The notes: generated by a model from the letters alone, not told the origin. Counted from the stretch's first letter, positions 7,887-17,103 are shown. The stretch: DNA of 64,000 bases from JAHFUI01 sp039931615 (GCA_039931615.1 JBDTRR010000013.1:33410-97409); one strand, 5' to 3'. A program made the numbers and translations.

Positions 7887-9076
7887 CTCTTGCGGCCCGC
7901 GCCGGGCCGGCCGCGGCCGGAACGGCCGGTTCTGCGGCCTGGCTGCGCGTCGCGCCCGTCGGCGTGCTCGACCCGCGCGAAACGCACCGATCCCCGGCGG
8001 CGGCGGATGATCCCGGGGTCGGGGACCGGGGCCTCTTCCGCAAGGGATGGCTCGACCTGGTTCTCCTGGGACGCCAGCCGCTGCCACATCGCCTCGAGCA
8101 GGGGAGCCAGCCCCTGGCCGGAGGCGGCCGAGATCCGGAAGAACGGGAGACCGAGCGCCGCCGCGCGCTCCTCGAGCCGGACGACGCGCGTCTCGTCGTC
8201 GACCGCGTCCATCTTGTTGGCGGCCACCAGTTGATCCTTGGCGGCGAGCGCCGGCTGATAGAGCTCCAGCTCGGTGCGGAGAGTATCCAGATCGGCGACC
8301 GGGTCGCGGCCGGTCTCGCTCGTCATGTCGACGACGTGGACGAGGACCTTGGTCCGTTCGAGGTGGCGGAGGAACTGATGGCCGAGGCCAAGCCCGCGAT
8401 GGGCGCCTTCGATCAGCCCGGGCACATCAGCCACCGCGAAGCTGCGATTCTGGCTCAGCCCGACCACGCCGAGGTTCGGCGTCAGCGTGGTGAACGGGTA
8501 GTCGGCGATCTTGGGACGGGCCGCGGAGATGCGCGAGATCAATGTCGACTTGCCCGCGTTCGGATAGCCGACCAGGCCGACGTCGGCGAGCAGCTTCATC
8601 TCGAGGCGGAGATTCTTGTCCTCGCCGGATCCGCCCGGCTCGACCCGCCGCGGCGCGCGGTTGGTCGCCGAGGCGAATCGGGCGTTGCCGCGTCCGCCAT
8701 GGCCGCCGCGGGCAACCAGCACGCGATCGCCCTGGCCCGCCAGATCGGCGAGCAGTTTCCACGGGTGCTGCGCATCGCCGGTCTTTTCGTAGACCAGCGT
8801 GCCGAGCGGCACGGCCAGCTCGAGGTCGCCGCCGGCCTTGCCGGTGCAGTTCGATCCCATGCCGTGCTGCCCGCGTCCGGCGTCGAACTCGGGGTGGAAC
8901 CGGTAATTGATCAGGGTGTTGGTGTGGGCGCTGGCGACGATGAAGATCGACCCGCCGGGGCCGCCGTCGCCGCCGCTCGGGCCGCCGCGCGGGACGAACT
9001 TCTCGCGGCGGAACGCCAGGCAGCCGTTGCCGCCGTCGCCGGCGACGACGTGAATCTCGACTTCGTCAACGAACAT
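7883..9076 (-). CDS. obgE: GTPase ObgE/CgtA
   Basis: Ribosome-associated GTPase acting in 50S assembly and stress control. 397 residues: the glycine-rich OBG fold at 1-158 (GGDGGPGG and similar turns), then the G domain with G1 GYPNAGKST, G3 DVPGLIEGA and G4 NKMD, up to about 335. The last 60 residues are basic (RRRRG, RSGRGRPG) and lack the OCT domain found in some relatives. It lies downstream of rplU-rpmA, the common order, and overlaps nadD by ATGA. Confidence 0.97.
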   Translation of the reverse strand: MFVDEVEIHVVAGDGGNGCLAFRREKFVPRGGPSGGDGGPGGSIFIVASAHTNTLINYRFHPEFDAGRGQHGMGSNCTGKAGGDLELAVPLGTLVYEKTGDAQHPWKLLADLAGQGDRVLVARGGHGGRGNARFASATNRAPRRVEPGGSGEDKNLRLEMKLLADVGLVGYPNAGKSTLISRISAARPKIADYPFTTLTPNLGVVGLSQNRSFAVADVPGLIEGAHRGLGLGHQFLRHLERTKVLVHVVDMTSETGRDPVADLDTLRTELELYQPALAAKDQLVAANKMDAVDDETRVVRLEERAAALGLPFFRISAASGQGLAPLLEAMWQRLASQENQVEPSLAEEAPVPDPGIIRRRRGSVRFARVEHADGRDAQPGRRTGRSGRGRPGAGRKR

Positions 9077-9108
9077 GGGGGAAATTGGCGAGCTGGTGCA
9101 TTCGTGAC

Positions 9109-9133
9109 TTGGTGAACACGTTCACATCACCAA
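9109..9133. repeat. hairpin between rpmA and obgE
   Basis: TTGGTG (9109-9114) pairs with CACCAA (9128-9133); further CACCAA-like words follow up to 9155. It could reduce read-through from rpmA into obgE. The 79-base gap holds nothing else. Confidence 0.5.
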
Positions 9134-9155
9134 TTCCAAACCACCAACCCACCAA

Positions 9156-9428
9156 TTATTCGAGCGGGAGCGTCTCGAGCGGGAGGATGCTGATGACCCG
9201 GCCGCGCGCGCCGTGATCTTCGAACTTCACGATGCCGGCGGTCTTGGCGAAGATCGTGTCGTCCTTGCCCAGGCCGGCGTTGCGGCCCGGACGGAACCGG
9301 CGTCCCCGCTGACGCACGATGATGGTGCCGCCGGTCACGACGTTCCCGTCGTGTGCCTTGACGCCCAGCCGCTGCGAGTTCGAGTCGCGGCCGTTGCGTG
9401 AACTGCCCTGTCCTTTTTTATGAGCCAT
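9156..9428 (-). CDS. rpmA: 50S ribosomal protein L27
   Basis: 90 residues beginning MAHKKGQGSSRNGRDS, the conserved N-terminal tail that reaches the peptidyl-transferase centre. Then comes RLGVKAHDGNVVTGGTIIVRQRG, typical of bL27. Start at ATG 9428 with GAGG upstream. It has no Firmicutes-type cleavable N-terminus. Second gene of the rplU-rpmA pair. Confidence 0.98.
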   Translation of the reverse strand: MAHKKGQGSSRNGRDSNSQRLGVKAHDGNVVTGGTIIVRQRGRRFRPGRNAGLGKDDTIFAKTAGIVKFEDHGARGRVISILPLETLPLE

Positions 9429-9505
9429 TTCCTCAGATCCTGTTGAGCCTGGAGACGGGAAGGTTGAGGCTGGAAATTCCAGCGCCAACTCCACGCCCCA
9501 GTTCC

Positions 9506-9820
9506 TTAAAGAAGTATCTCTTTGATCCGGACGCGCGTGTATGTGGAGCGATGGCCGTTGGTGCGGCGCATGCCCTTGCGGCGCTTTTTCTTGAACACCC
9601 GGATTTTCGGTCCGCGCGTCTCGCCGTCGACGACGGCGATGACGCGGGCATCGGCGACGAACGGCGCGCCGGCGATCATGTCGCCGTCGTCCTTCTCGAC
9701 GAGCAGCACCTGGCCGAGCGTCAGCTCGGCGCCCGGCTCGCCCGCGGTCCCGTCGAGGGTGGCGAACCCGCCCGGCGTGACCCTGAACTGCTTGCTGCCC
9801 GACTGGATGATTGCGAACAT
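9506..9820 (-). CDS. rplU: 50S ribosomal protein L21
   Basis: 104 residues, bL21 of the large subunit, binding 23S rRNA. It starts MFAIIQSGSKQFRV and ends with the basic KKKRRKGMRRTNGHR and YTRVRIKEIL, as the family does. I use ATG 9820; an earlier start at 9853 would add 11 atypical residues. First gene of the rplU-rpmA-obgE-nadD-rsfS group, with a promoter candidate just upstream. Confidence 0.98.
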   Translation of the reverse strand: MFAIIQSGSKQFRVTPGGFATLDGTAGEPGAELTLGQVLLVEKDDGDMIAGAPFVADARVIAVVDGETRGPKIRVFKKKRRKGMRRTNGHRSTYTRVRIKEILL

Positions 9821-9844
9821 GATCGGCCCCTGCGAAAAAGGGTA

Positions 9845-9874
9845 AGTGTACAACCGAAATCCGCCAGTTGTAAA
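9845..9874 (-). promoter_or_regulatory. candidate promoter for rplU
   Basis: On the minus strand TTTACA (9874-9869), 18 bases, TACACT (9850-9845). The -35 matches 5 of 6 and the -10 4 of 6. It lies 25 bases before the rplU ATG, a sensible distance. Confidence 0.5.
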
Positions 9875-9896
9875 GGTCGTGATTGGAACGGGTTAG

Positions 9897-10226
9897 CTAT
9901 CGCTGGCGCGGACGGCCGCACTGCCAGCACAGTTCGAACTGGCCCTCGACCAGTTCATTGCAGGCGCGGCACCGCCATGATCGGTACGACCGGGGATCCT
10001 TCAGCGGCTCATTCCGGCGGTACCGATCGACGATGACGCGCGCCCGTTCGATGTGCGCGGGGTCGACCACGTAGACGGACGAGCCGATGTGCGGGCCAAT
10101 TCGGGAATACCGTGGGTCGGCGGTGACGATGGTCTCGATGCCTTCGACCTGGAGGAGATTGTCCAGCAGGGCGGCGTCGGTCCGGCCACCGGCGTAGACC
10201 TCTTCCCGGAACGGCATTTCCTTCAT
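9897..10226 (-). CDS. DUF2007-type protein with zinc ribbon
   Basis: 109 residues. The N-terminal 75 residues resemble the DUF2007 (putative signal-transducing, PII-like) fold, with YAGGRTDAALLDNLLQVEGIE and SSVYVVDP. The C-terminal part, CRACNELVEGQFELCWQCG, has four cysteines as two CXXC pairs, so it should bind zinc. No enzyme motif is seen. It is soluble and of unknown role. It lies between the rplU promoter region and a lipoprotein gene, all on the minus strand. Confidence 0.75.
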   Translation of the reverse strand: MKEMPFREEVYAGGRTDAALLDNLLQVEGIETIVTADPRYSRIGPHIGSSVYVVDPAHIERARVIVDRYRRNEPLKDPRSYRSWRCRACNELVEGQFELCWQCGRPRQR

Positions 10227-10269
10227 CGTCGTGGACCGCGGGAGACCGGCCGCGCTGCGCGTGACCCTG

Positions 10270-11130
10270 CTACCTCAGCAGGACGCGGGTGCCCTTGATC
10301 TTCTGGCTGCTGAGCGTGCTCAGGAAGTCCGGGACCAGCCGATCCATCAGCTCGAAGTAGGCCGACAGCGCGGGGGTGTTCTGCTGGGCGTTGTAGAGGA
10401 TTTCTTCGCGGTGCGACGCCGAGTACATCGTGGCGCCCGTCCGGCCGTCGATGAAGACGAACTTCGGGCGCAGGATGAACCCCTTGCGCTCCATGTAGGT
10501 GCGGACCGGGCGAACGCTGCGGCGGCCGAACTGATCGTAGACTTCCTGATCGCGCTGCACGAACCCGGACGTCGAGTGCGGCGTGAACAGCACCGTGCCG
10601 GTGACGATCAGCGGGTTCTGATATTCCTCGCCGATCATCTTCCAGTAGGTGACGTTGGCGAAGAGGCGCTCGTAGGGCTCGAGGTCCTTCTCGTCCTTGA
10701 TCCGCTGCGGCAGCGGCAGCGCCTGTCCGGCCACCGGCACGCTCACGGCGGGCGAGCTGACGGCGGTGACCGCGACGCCGTCGGCCGTGCCGGCATTTTC
10801 CGCGGCGTTGGCGGTCTTGTTCTGATCCTGCGCGATCTCGATGAGCGCCATCACGTCGGCGTCGATCACCTTGAGCGACGACTTGTTGCGGAGCTGGCTG
10901 CGCAGGAGACGGACGGTTTCCTGATTGGTGTCGAGGTCCTCGTTGCCGCCGGCGACGAAGCCGGCGACCAGCACCCGCTGGAATGGCGACACGTCCAGCT
11001 TGGGCTGGATCGGAGTCTCGATCGGGATTTCGAACGTGTCGGGGCCGCAGGCAATCAGCGCCGTGGCGCCGATCGCGGCCAGCGCGCCGACAAGCAGCCT
11101 ACTGGTCCTTCGAGGAGCCGGCGCGGTCAT
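10270..11130 (-). CDS. lipoprotein of unknown function
   Basis: 286 residues. A basic start (PAPRRTSR) and hydrophobic stretch lead to the lipobox LIAC with C28, so it should be lipidated. The mature part has a repeated pattern of strands and helices (RVLVAGFVAG, ETVRLLRSQLRNKSSLKVID, NPLIVTGTVLF, RPKFVFIDGRTGA). This resembles periplasmic lipoproteins that bind or assemble envelope partners (LpoB- or CsgG-like folds), but I cannot place it in a family. The start at ATG 11130 overlaps the TPR gene by 32 bases, so the two form an operon. Confidence 0.8.
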   Translation of the reverse strand: MTAPAPRRTSRLLVGALAAIGATALIACGPDTFEIPIETPIQPKLDVSPFQRVLVAGFVAGGNEDLDTNQETVRLLRSQLRNKSSLKVIDADVMALIEIAQDQNKTANAAENAGTADGVAVTAVSSPAVSVPVAGQALPLPQRIKDEKDLEPYERLFANVTYWKMIGEEYQNPLIVTGTVLFTPHSTSGFVQRDQEVYDQFGRRSVRPVRTYMERKGFILRPKFVFIDGRTGATMYSASHREEILYNAQQNTPALSAYFELMDRLVPDFLSTLSSQKIKGTRVLLR

Positions 11131-11452
11131 TGATTTCCTTGAACAGCTCGAAGTTCTGTTTGATTTCGGCGTTGTTCGGGTCGAGTTCGGCGGCCTTCTC
11201 GTAGGCCTTGCGCGCCTTGTCGAGTTGTCCCTCGTGCTCGTAGGCAATGGCGAGGTCGTTGAAGGCCGCAGCGTAGGTCGGGTCGAGCTCGACCGCCTTT
11301 TCCCAGCGATAGATCGCCTCACGCCAGAGTCCGCGCTGTGCGACGCTGATCCCGAACGCGACCTGTTCCCGGGCGTCGGAGCGCGCGTCGGCGAACACCG
11401 GCGCGGCGGAGACGGTCGCCGCGGCGACCAGGATTGCAAGGCGTCCGATCAT
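11099..11452 (-). CDS. exported TPR protein
   Basis: 117 residues: a signal peptide (about 1-21, cleaved near APVFA-DA), then two or three TPR units (about 31-100) with the canonical W-A-Y-A-P spacing, for example AAFNDLAIAYEHEGQLDKA. TPRs mediate protein binding; here most likely in the periplasm. Start at ATG 11452 with AAGG upstream. It overlaps the lipoprotein downstream by 32 bases, suggesting that the two act together. Confidence 0.85.
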   Translation of the reverse strand: MIGRLAILVAAATVSAAPVFADARSDAREQVAFGISVAQRGLWREAIYRWEKAVELDPTYAAAFNDLAIAYEHEGQLDKARKAYEKAAELDPNNAEIKQNFELFKEINDRAGSSKDQ

Positions 11453-11655
11453 CACAGGACCTTCACCAATATAACGATTCGCGTTGCGGGCACGCAAGGC
11501 AATTGCGGCGTGTGCGAGGCGATCAGAGCAAGCGATGTGCCACGGCTGCGAGCCGTAAATGCCGGGGTTTTCGCCGACACGATGCCGGCACCTTACGCAA
11601 ATCAGTCTACAATTGACGTCAGGAGGTCAGGTCCGCATCATCATGCGGCGCCGCG

Positions 11656-11693
11656 GCCTCCTTTTTCTTTGGAGGCGCGCCGACCGCGGAGGC
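11656..11693 (+). promoter_or_regulatory. possible alternative hairpin covering the dprA ribosome binding site
   Basis: GCCTCC (11656-11661) can pair with GGAGGC at 11671-11676 or with the identical GGAGGC at 11688-11693, which contains the dprA Shine-Dalgarno sequence. The two pairings exclude each other. Confidence 0.4.
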
Positions 11694-11699
11694 GCCTTC

Positions 11700-12836
11700 A
11701 TGACTGACCGCACCGACGACGCGTACGATCGGACCGGCGCGGGCGATGGCGCGGCGGAAGGGCGGCGCCCGCTGGCGTCCGGCGATCAGGCCGGATTCGT
11801 CGCCCTGTCATTGCTTCCGATTCACAGGTGGCGGGATGCGGCCGAACGGCTGAAAGCCGGCGAGACCGCGGCGGTGGCGCTCGACCATGTCCTGGCGATG
11901 CGGCCACCGATCCTGCCTGACACGGCGCCGGCGCTGCTGGCCAACGCAGCCGCCGCGCTGGCGCGTGGCGCCGCCTGCGGGCTGGCGCCGATCGTGTGGA
12001 GCGACGCCGCGTATCCGCCGGCGCTGGCGGCGATCGCCGATCCGCCGCCGGTGCTGTGGACGCGCGGGTCGCGCGCGGCGCTGGAGCGGCCCGCCGTGGC
12101 GATTGTCGGATCGCGCGCGGCGTCGCCGTACGCGATCGAGGTCGCCGAGCGGCTCGCGGCCGATCTCGCCGCCTGCGGCCTGACCATCGTCAGCGGGCTG
12201 GCCCGCGGCGTCGACGCCGCGGCGCATCGCGGTGCGCTGTCTGCCGGCGGCGCGACGGTCGCGGTGCTCGGGTGCGGCGCCGATATCGTCTACCCGAGGG
12301 AGCACGCCGGCCTGGCGCGGGCGATCGAGCCGGACGGCCTGATCATCAGCGAGCTGATCCCCGGCACGCCGCCGCGGCCGCAGTTTTTTCCGCAGCGCAA
12401 CCGGATCATCAGCGGGCTGTCGCGCGCCGTCGTCATCGTCGAGGCCGGAGAGCGGAGCGGATCGCTGATCACGGCCCGCTGCGCCCTCGAACAGGGCCGC
12501 GACGTGCTGGCCGTTCCCGGCAACGTGCTGAGCGGCCGCAACCGCGGCGGGCACGCGCTGCTGAAGGACGGGGCCAGGATTGTGGAGAGCGCAGACGATG
12601 TGCTCGAGGAGATTGTCGGCCTGGCCGCGCCGGCGGCGCGCCCGGTCGCGGCGGCGTCCGCCGACCCGGTGCTGGCGTGCCTGACGCCGGGCGAGGCGTG
12701 CGATCTGGACGGGATTGCCGAGCGTTCGGGCCTCAGCCCGGCGCGGCTGCTGCCGCGGCTGTTCGAGCTGGAACTGCGGGGGCTGATCCGCCGAGCCGGC
12801 GGCGGCCGGTTCGTCCGGCTTGACAGATCGTGTTAG
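11700..12836 (+). CDS. dprA: DNA-processing protein DprA
   Basis: Loads RecA on incoming single-stranded DNA during transformation. 378 residues: a helical N-terminal part, then the Rossmann-like core (about 130-300) with VAIVGSRAASPYA, TIVSGLARGVDAAAHRGAL and PRPQFFPQRNRIISGLS. A C-terminal winged-helix-like segment follows (about 320-375; CDLDGIAERSGLSPARLLPRLFELELRGLI). I start at ATG 11700, eight bases after GGAGG; ATG 11643 would add 19 residues coded by the leader hairpin. It is followed by topA after 13 bases, the order found in many bacteria. Confidence 0.95.
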   Translation: MTDRTDDAYDRTGAGDGAAEGRRPLASGDQAGFVALSLLPIHRWRDAAERLKAGETAAVALDHVLAMRPPILPDTAPALLANAAAALARGAACGLAPIVWSDAAYPPALAAIADPPPVLWTRGSRAALERPAVAIVGSRAASPYAIEVAERLAADLAACGLTIVSGLARGVDAAAHRGALSAGGATVAVLGCGADIVYPREHAGLARAIEPDGLIISELIPGTPPRPQFFPQRNRIISGLSRAVVIVEAGERSGSLITARCALEQGRDVLAVPGNVLSGRNRGGHALLKDGARIVESADDVLEEIVGLAAPAARPVAAASADPVLACLTPGEACDLDGIAERSGLSPARLLPRLFELELRGLIRRAGGGRFVRLDRSC

Positions 12837-12849
12837 GGTGACAGCAGGT

Positions 12850-15651
12850 ATGGCCAAGACCCTGGTGATCGTCGAGTCGCCCGCCAAGGCGCGCACGCTG
12901 TCGCGGTTTCTCGGTGATCGGTACCGTGTCGAAGCGAGCTACGGCCACGTCCGCGACCTGCCGGATTCGGCCGATCAGGTGCCGGAGGAGATCCGCAAGA
13001 AGAAGTGGGGGCGTCTCGGCGTCGATACCGACGGCGACTTCAAGCCCTACTACGTCGTGCCGTCGGACAAGAAGAAGCACGTCCAGGCGTTGAAGCTGGC
13101 GATGAAGGACGCGTCGGAAGTGGTGCTGGCGACCGACCCGGACCGCGAGGGCGAGTCGATCAGCTGGCACCTGCTCGAGGTGCTCAAGCCGAAGGTGCCG
13201 TTCCGGCGCATCCATTTTCACGAGATCACCGAAGGCGCGGTGCGGGCGGCGCTCGCCACCGTCGACTCGGTCGATCAGAATCGGGTCCGGGCGCAGGAGA
13301 CGCGCCGCATTCTCGATCGGTTGTTCGGCTACACCCTGTCGCCCGTCCTGTGGAAGAAGGTGCAGACCGGGCTGAGCGCCGGCCGCGTGCAGAGCGTCGC
13401 CGTCCGGCTGATCGTCGAGCGCGAGGAGGAGCGGCGGGCGTTCCGCGCTGGCACGTACTGGGATCTCGAGGCGCGGGTGCGCGGCATCGACCGGGAGTTC
13501 ACCGCGACGCTGGTGCGGATTGGCGCCGATCGGCTGGCAATCGGCAAGGACTTCGATGCCGCCACCGGCCAGCTCGCGGCCAACGCGAAGGCCAGGCTGC
13601 TGACCGAGGCCGACGGCCAGACGCTGGTCGAGGCGTTGAACAGCCACCTGCCCTGGACGGTCACGTCGGTCGAGGAGAAACCGTTCACCCAGCGGCCGGC
13701 GCCGCCGTTCACCACCTCGACGCTGCAGCAGGAGGCCAACCGCAAGCTCGGGTTCTCCGCCGACCGCACCATGCAGATCGCGCAGCGGCTGTTCCAGGGC
13801 ATCGAGCTGAGCGACGGCCGGATGGAGGGGTTGATCTCCTACCACCGCACCGATTCGACCACCCTTTCCGAGAAGGCCCTCGGCGAGGCGGGCAGCGCCA
13901 TCAACCAGATGTTCGGCGGCGACTACTACCGGGGGCCGCGGCAGTACCAGACGAAGGTGCGCAATGCCCAGGAGGCGCACGAGGCGATCCGGCCGACCGA
14001 GTTCGTGCTGACCCCGGAGCAGGTGCGCGGCCAGGTCGATGCCGACGAGCTGCGGCTCTACGACCTGATCTGGAAGCGCACGATCGCCTCGCAGATGGCC
14101 GACGCGCGGCTGCAGCGCACCACGCTCGAGATCACGGCGCTCGGGCCGAACGGCGAGGCGTGCGTGTTCACGGCGAGCGGCAAGGCGATCGAGTTCGCCG
14201 GCTTCCTCCGCGCCTATGTCGAAGGGAGCGACGATCCGGCGAGCGAGCTCGGCGATCGGGTGGCGATCCTGCCCAAGTGCGCGGTCGGCGATCTGATCGA
14301 TCGGACGCCGGCCGGCGCCGGCCGGCTGACGCTGGTGCGGCTCGATCCGAAGCGGCACGAGACGGCGCCGCCGGCGCGCTACACCGAGGCCTCGCTGGTC
14401 AAGACGCTGGAAGAGGACAGCATCGGCCGGCCGTCCACCTACGCGCCGACGATTGCCACGATCCAGAAGCGGGGCTACGTGTTCCGTCAGGGCAAGGCGC
14501 TGGTGCCGAGCTTCACCGCCTTCGCCGTCACCACCCTGCTGCGCGATCATTTCGGCGATTACGTCAATGTCGGCTTCACCGCCAAGATGGAGGAAGACCT
14601 CGACGAGATCTCGAACGGCGAGCGCGACTGGCTCGATTTCCTGCGCGCCTTCTATCGCGACGGTGATGGCGACCGGCGCGGGCTCGAGGGGGCGGTCAGC
14701 GACGAACAGGGCACGATCGCCTATCCGCTGATCGATGTCGGCGCCGACACCGCGACCGGACAGACGATCAAGGTCCGGGTCGGCCGTTACGGGCCATTCC
14801 TTCAGGAGGGCGAAGGCGGGCCGGGCCACACCGCGTCGCTGCCGCCGAACCTGCCGCCCGCCGACCTGACCGTCGAGAAGGCGATGGCGATTCTCCGCGC
14901 CAAGGCGGAGGGTCCGCGGTTGCTCGGCGCCGATCCCGTCAGCGGCAAGAACGTCTACGTCATCAACGGGCGCTTCGGGACCTACGTGCAGCTGGGCGAG
15001 ACGCCGGACAAGGGCGAGACGGAGAAGCCGCGCCGCTCCTCTCTTACCAGCGGGCTCCAGGAATCCACCCTCACGCTCGACGAGGCGCTGAAACTGCTGT
15101 CGCTGCCGCGCGAGCTCGGCGTCCACCCGGAATCGGGCCAGCCGGTCGTCGCCGGCCTCGGCCGCTACGGGCCCTACATCAAGCACGGCGACGACTACCG
15201 CTCGCTCGAGTCGGAGGACGATCTGTTCACCGTCGAGCTCCCGGCGTCGCTGGCGCTGCTCGCGGCGCCGAAGAAGCAGGGGCGCCGGCAGAACGCGGCG
15301 AAGCGGGTGATCCGGCAGATCGAGGTGACCGACGGCGGCGCGCCGCTGCAGCTGCTGGAGGGCCGCTACGGTCCGTACGTCACCGACGGCACCACCAACG
15401 CCTCGGTGCCGCGCGGCGCCGATCCGGCGACGCTGACGCTCGAGGACGCCCGGGCGCTGATCGAGGCGCGCGCCGGCGCCCCGCCGCGCGACGGCCGCCG
15501 TCCGGCGACGCGATCGAAAGGCGCGGCGCGGCCGCGCAGCGGCCGGGCCCGTGCGAAAGCCGCCGGCGAGGGCGGCGAGCCGGCGCTCAAGAAGAAGGCG
15601 GCGCGCAAGGGTGGCGCCCGCCCCGCTGCCCGCAAACGCGCCAGCTCGTAA
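12850..15651 (+). CDS. topA: DNA topoisomerase I
   Basis: Relaxes negative supercoils. 933 residues: Toprim domain (about 1-140, VIVESPAKA at the start and ATDPDREGE), then the type IA core with the catalytic Tyr in ISYHRTDST (Y331). The C-terminus has no CXXC zinc fingers. Instead it has four repeats of the GRYGPF/GRYGPY type (near 14785, 14970, 15160 and 15365) and a long Lys/Arg/Ala tail, as in actinobacterial TopA. Start at ATG 12850 (MAKTLVIVESP). It begins 13 bases after dprA and is followed 3 bases later by trmFO. Confidence 0.97.
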   Translation: MAKTLVIVESPAKARTLSRFLGDRYRVEASYGHVRDLPDSADQVPEEIRKKKWGRLGVDTDGDFKPYYVVPSDKKKHVQALKLAMKDASEVVLATDPDREGESISWHLLEVLKPKVPFRRIHFHEITEGAVRAALATVDSVDQNRVRAQETRRILDRLFGYTLSPVLWKKVQTGLSAGRVQSVAVRLIVEREEERRAFRAGTYWDLEARVRGIDREFTATLVRIGADRLAIGKDFDAATGQLAANAKARLLTEADGQTLVEALNSHLPWTVTSVEEKPFTQRPAPPFTTSTLQQEANRKLGFSADRTMQIAQRLFQGIELSDGRMEGLISYHRTDSTTLSEKALGEAGSAINQMFGGDYYRGPRQYQTKVRNAQEAHEAIRPTEFVLTPEQVRGQVDADELRLYDLIWKRTIASQMADARLQRTTLEITALGPNGEACVFTASGKAIEFAGFLRAYVEGSDDPASELGDRVAILPKCAVGDLIDRTPAGAGRLTLVRLDPKRHETAPPARYTEASLVKTLEEDSIGRPSTYAPTIATIQKRGYVFRQGKALVPSFTAFAVTTLLRDHFGDYVNVGFTAKMEEDLDEISNGERDWLDFLRAFYRDGDGDRRGLEGAVSDEQGTIAYPLIDVGADTATGQTIKVRVGRYGPFLQEGEGGPGHTASLPPNLPPADLTVEKAMAILRAKAEGPRLLGADPVSGKNVYVINGRFGTYVQLGETPDKGETEKPRRSSLTSGLQESTLTLDEALKLLSLPRELGVHPESGQPVVAGLGRYGPYIKHGDDYRSLESEDDLFTVELPASLALLAAPKKQGRRQNAAKRVIRQIEVTDGGAPLQLLEGRYGPYVTDGTTNASVPRGADPATLTLEDARALIEARAGAPPRDGRRPATRSKGAARPRSGRARAKAAGEGGEPALKKKAARKGGARPAARKRASS

Positions 15652-15654
15652 CAG

Positions 15655-17103
15655 ATGATCCGCATCATCGGCGGTGGCCTGGCCGGTGCAGAAGCCGCCT
15701 GGCAGGCCGCCTCGCGAGGCGTTCCGGTCACGCTCTACGAGATGCGGCCGGTGCGGCCGACCGCCGTGCACAAGACGGACCGGCTGGCCGAACTCGTCTG
15801 CAGCAATTCGTTCCGCGGCGACAAGCTCGATAACGCCGTCGGCCTGCTCAAAGAGGAGATGCGGATCCTCGGCTCGCTGGTGATGCGGGCGGCGGAAGCG
15901 AGCCGCGTGCCGGCCGGCGCGGCGCTGGCCGTCGACCGCGAGCGCTTCGCCGCGACGGTCACCGGCGCTCTCGAAACGCATCCGCTGATCACCATTGTCC
16001 GCGAGGAAGTGACGGCGATTCCCGAGTCGAGCGAAGAACACCCGGTGATCGTGGCCACCGGGCCGCTGACGTCCGAGGCCCTGTCGGCCGGGCTCGTCTC
16101 CCTGGTCGGGCATGATCATCTGTACTTCTACGACGCCATCAGCCCGATTGTCCTGGCCGAGTCGATCGATCACGGGAAGGTGTTTCGCGCCTCGCGCTGG
16201 GGCAGGAACACGCGCCCCGGCGATGGCGTCCGGCTTCAGCCGGTCCCTGGCTGCGGCCTCGACGACGGCGCGGGCGACTACTTGAATTGCCCGCTGACGC
16301 GCGACGAGTACGATCGCTTCTACGACGCGCTGGTCGCCGCGGAGTCGGCGACCGTGCACGACTTCGACCACGAGCGGTTCTTCGAGGGCTGCCTGCCGAT
16401 CGAGGTGATGGCGCACCGCGGCCGCGACACGCTGCGGTTCGGGCCGATGAAGCCGGTCGGCCTCGTCGATCCGCGCACCGGCCGTCCTCCGTATGCCGCC
16501 GTCCAGCTCCGCCAGGACAATCTGGCCGGCGATCACTACAGCCTGGTCGGATTCCAGACCCAGATCAAATGGGGCGACCAGGCGCGGGTGCTCCGGCTCG
16601 TTCCCGGCCTCGAGTCGGCGGAATTCGTCCGCTTGGGGATGGTCCATCGCAACACCTACGTGAACGGACCGGACGTGTTGCGCGAGACCTGGCAGGTCCG
16701 GGCCCGGCCGACACTGTTCTTCGCGGGCCAGATGTCCGGCGTCGAGGGTTACGTCGAATCGGCGGCGTCGGGGCTGCTGGCCGGGCTGAACGCGGCGGCG
16801 CTGGCGCGAGGCGAGCCGGTTGCGGCGGCCCCCCGCACGACGGCGATCGGCGCGCTCGCCTACTACGTCTCGCATGCCGACGCGCGGCACTACGAGCCGT
16901 CCAACATCACGTTCGGAATCATGCCGCCGCTCGACCGGCCGCCGCGCGGGAAGATGGAGCGCAAGCTGGCGCTGTCGCAGCGCGCGCTCGACGACCTGGC
17001 CGGCTGGATCGGCAATCGTCAAGCGGAGACCGCCGGCGTCAACCGGCCGCCATCCCGCTGGCGATCGGCAGCCGGTACGGAGATCGACGCGAGCGATCGA
17101 TGA
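15655..17103 (+). CDS. trmFO: folate-dependent tRNA (uracil-54) methyltransferase TrmFO
   Basis: Flavoenzyme that makes ribothymidine at tRNA position 54 using methylenetetrahydrofolate. 482 residues against about 435-450 usual. Seen: IGGGLAGAEAAW (FAD site), LVCSNSFRGD with C49, DYLNCPLT with C212, and the C-terminal FAGQMSGVEGYVESAASGLLAG. About 20 extra residues lie between RASRWGR and DYLNCPLT; they include GVRLQPVPG, coded by a TCCGGCTTCAGCCGGT palindrome. The Lys/Arg-rich last 35 residues are also an extension. It overlaps xerC by four bases (ATGA). Confidence 0.96.
   Translation: MIRIIGGGLAGAEAAWQAASRGVPVTLYEMRPVRPTAVHKTDRLAELVCSNSFRGDKLDNAVGLLKEEMRILGSLVMRAAEASRVPAGAALAVDRERFAATVTGALETHPLITIVREEVTAIPESSEEHPVIVATGPLTSEALSAGLVSLVGHDHLYFYDAISPIVLAESIDHGKVFRASRWGRNTRPGDGVRLQPVPGCGLDDGAGDYLNCPLTRDEYDRFYDALVAAESATVHDFDHERFFEGCLPIEVMAHRGRDTLRFGPMKPVGLVDPRTGRPPYAAVQLRQDNLAGDHYSLVGFQTQIKWGDQARVLRLVPGLESAEFVRLGMVHRNTYVNGPDVLRETWQVRARPTLFFAGQMSGVEGYVESAASGLLAGLNAAALARGEPVAAAPRTTAIGALAYYVSHADARHYEPSNITFGIMPPLDRPPRGKMERKLALSQRALDDLAGWIGNRQAETAGVNRPPSRWRSAAGTEIDASDR
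16229..16244. repeat. palindromic 16-mer inside trmFO
   Basis: TCCGGCTTCAGCCGGT, arms CCGGCT-TC-AGCCGG. The same word with a final A occurs inside xerC (17717) and between genes (35950). It is translated as part of VRLQPV. Confidence 0.9.
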
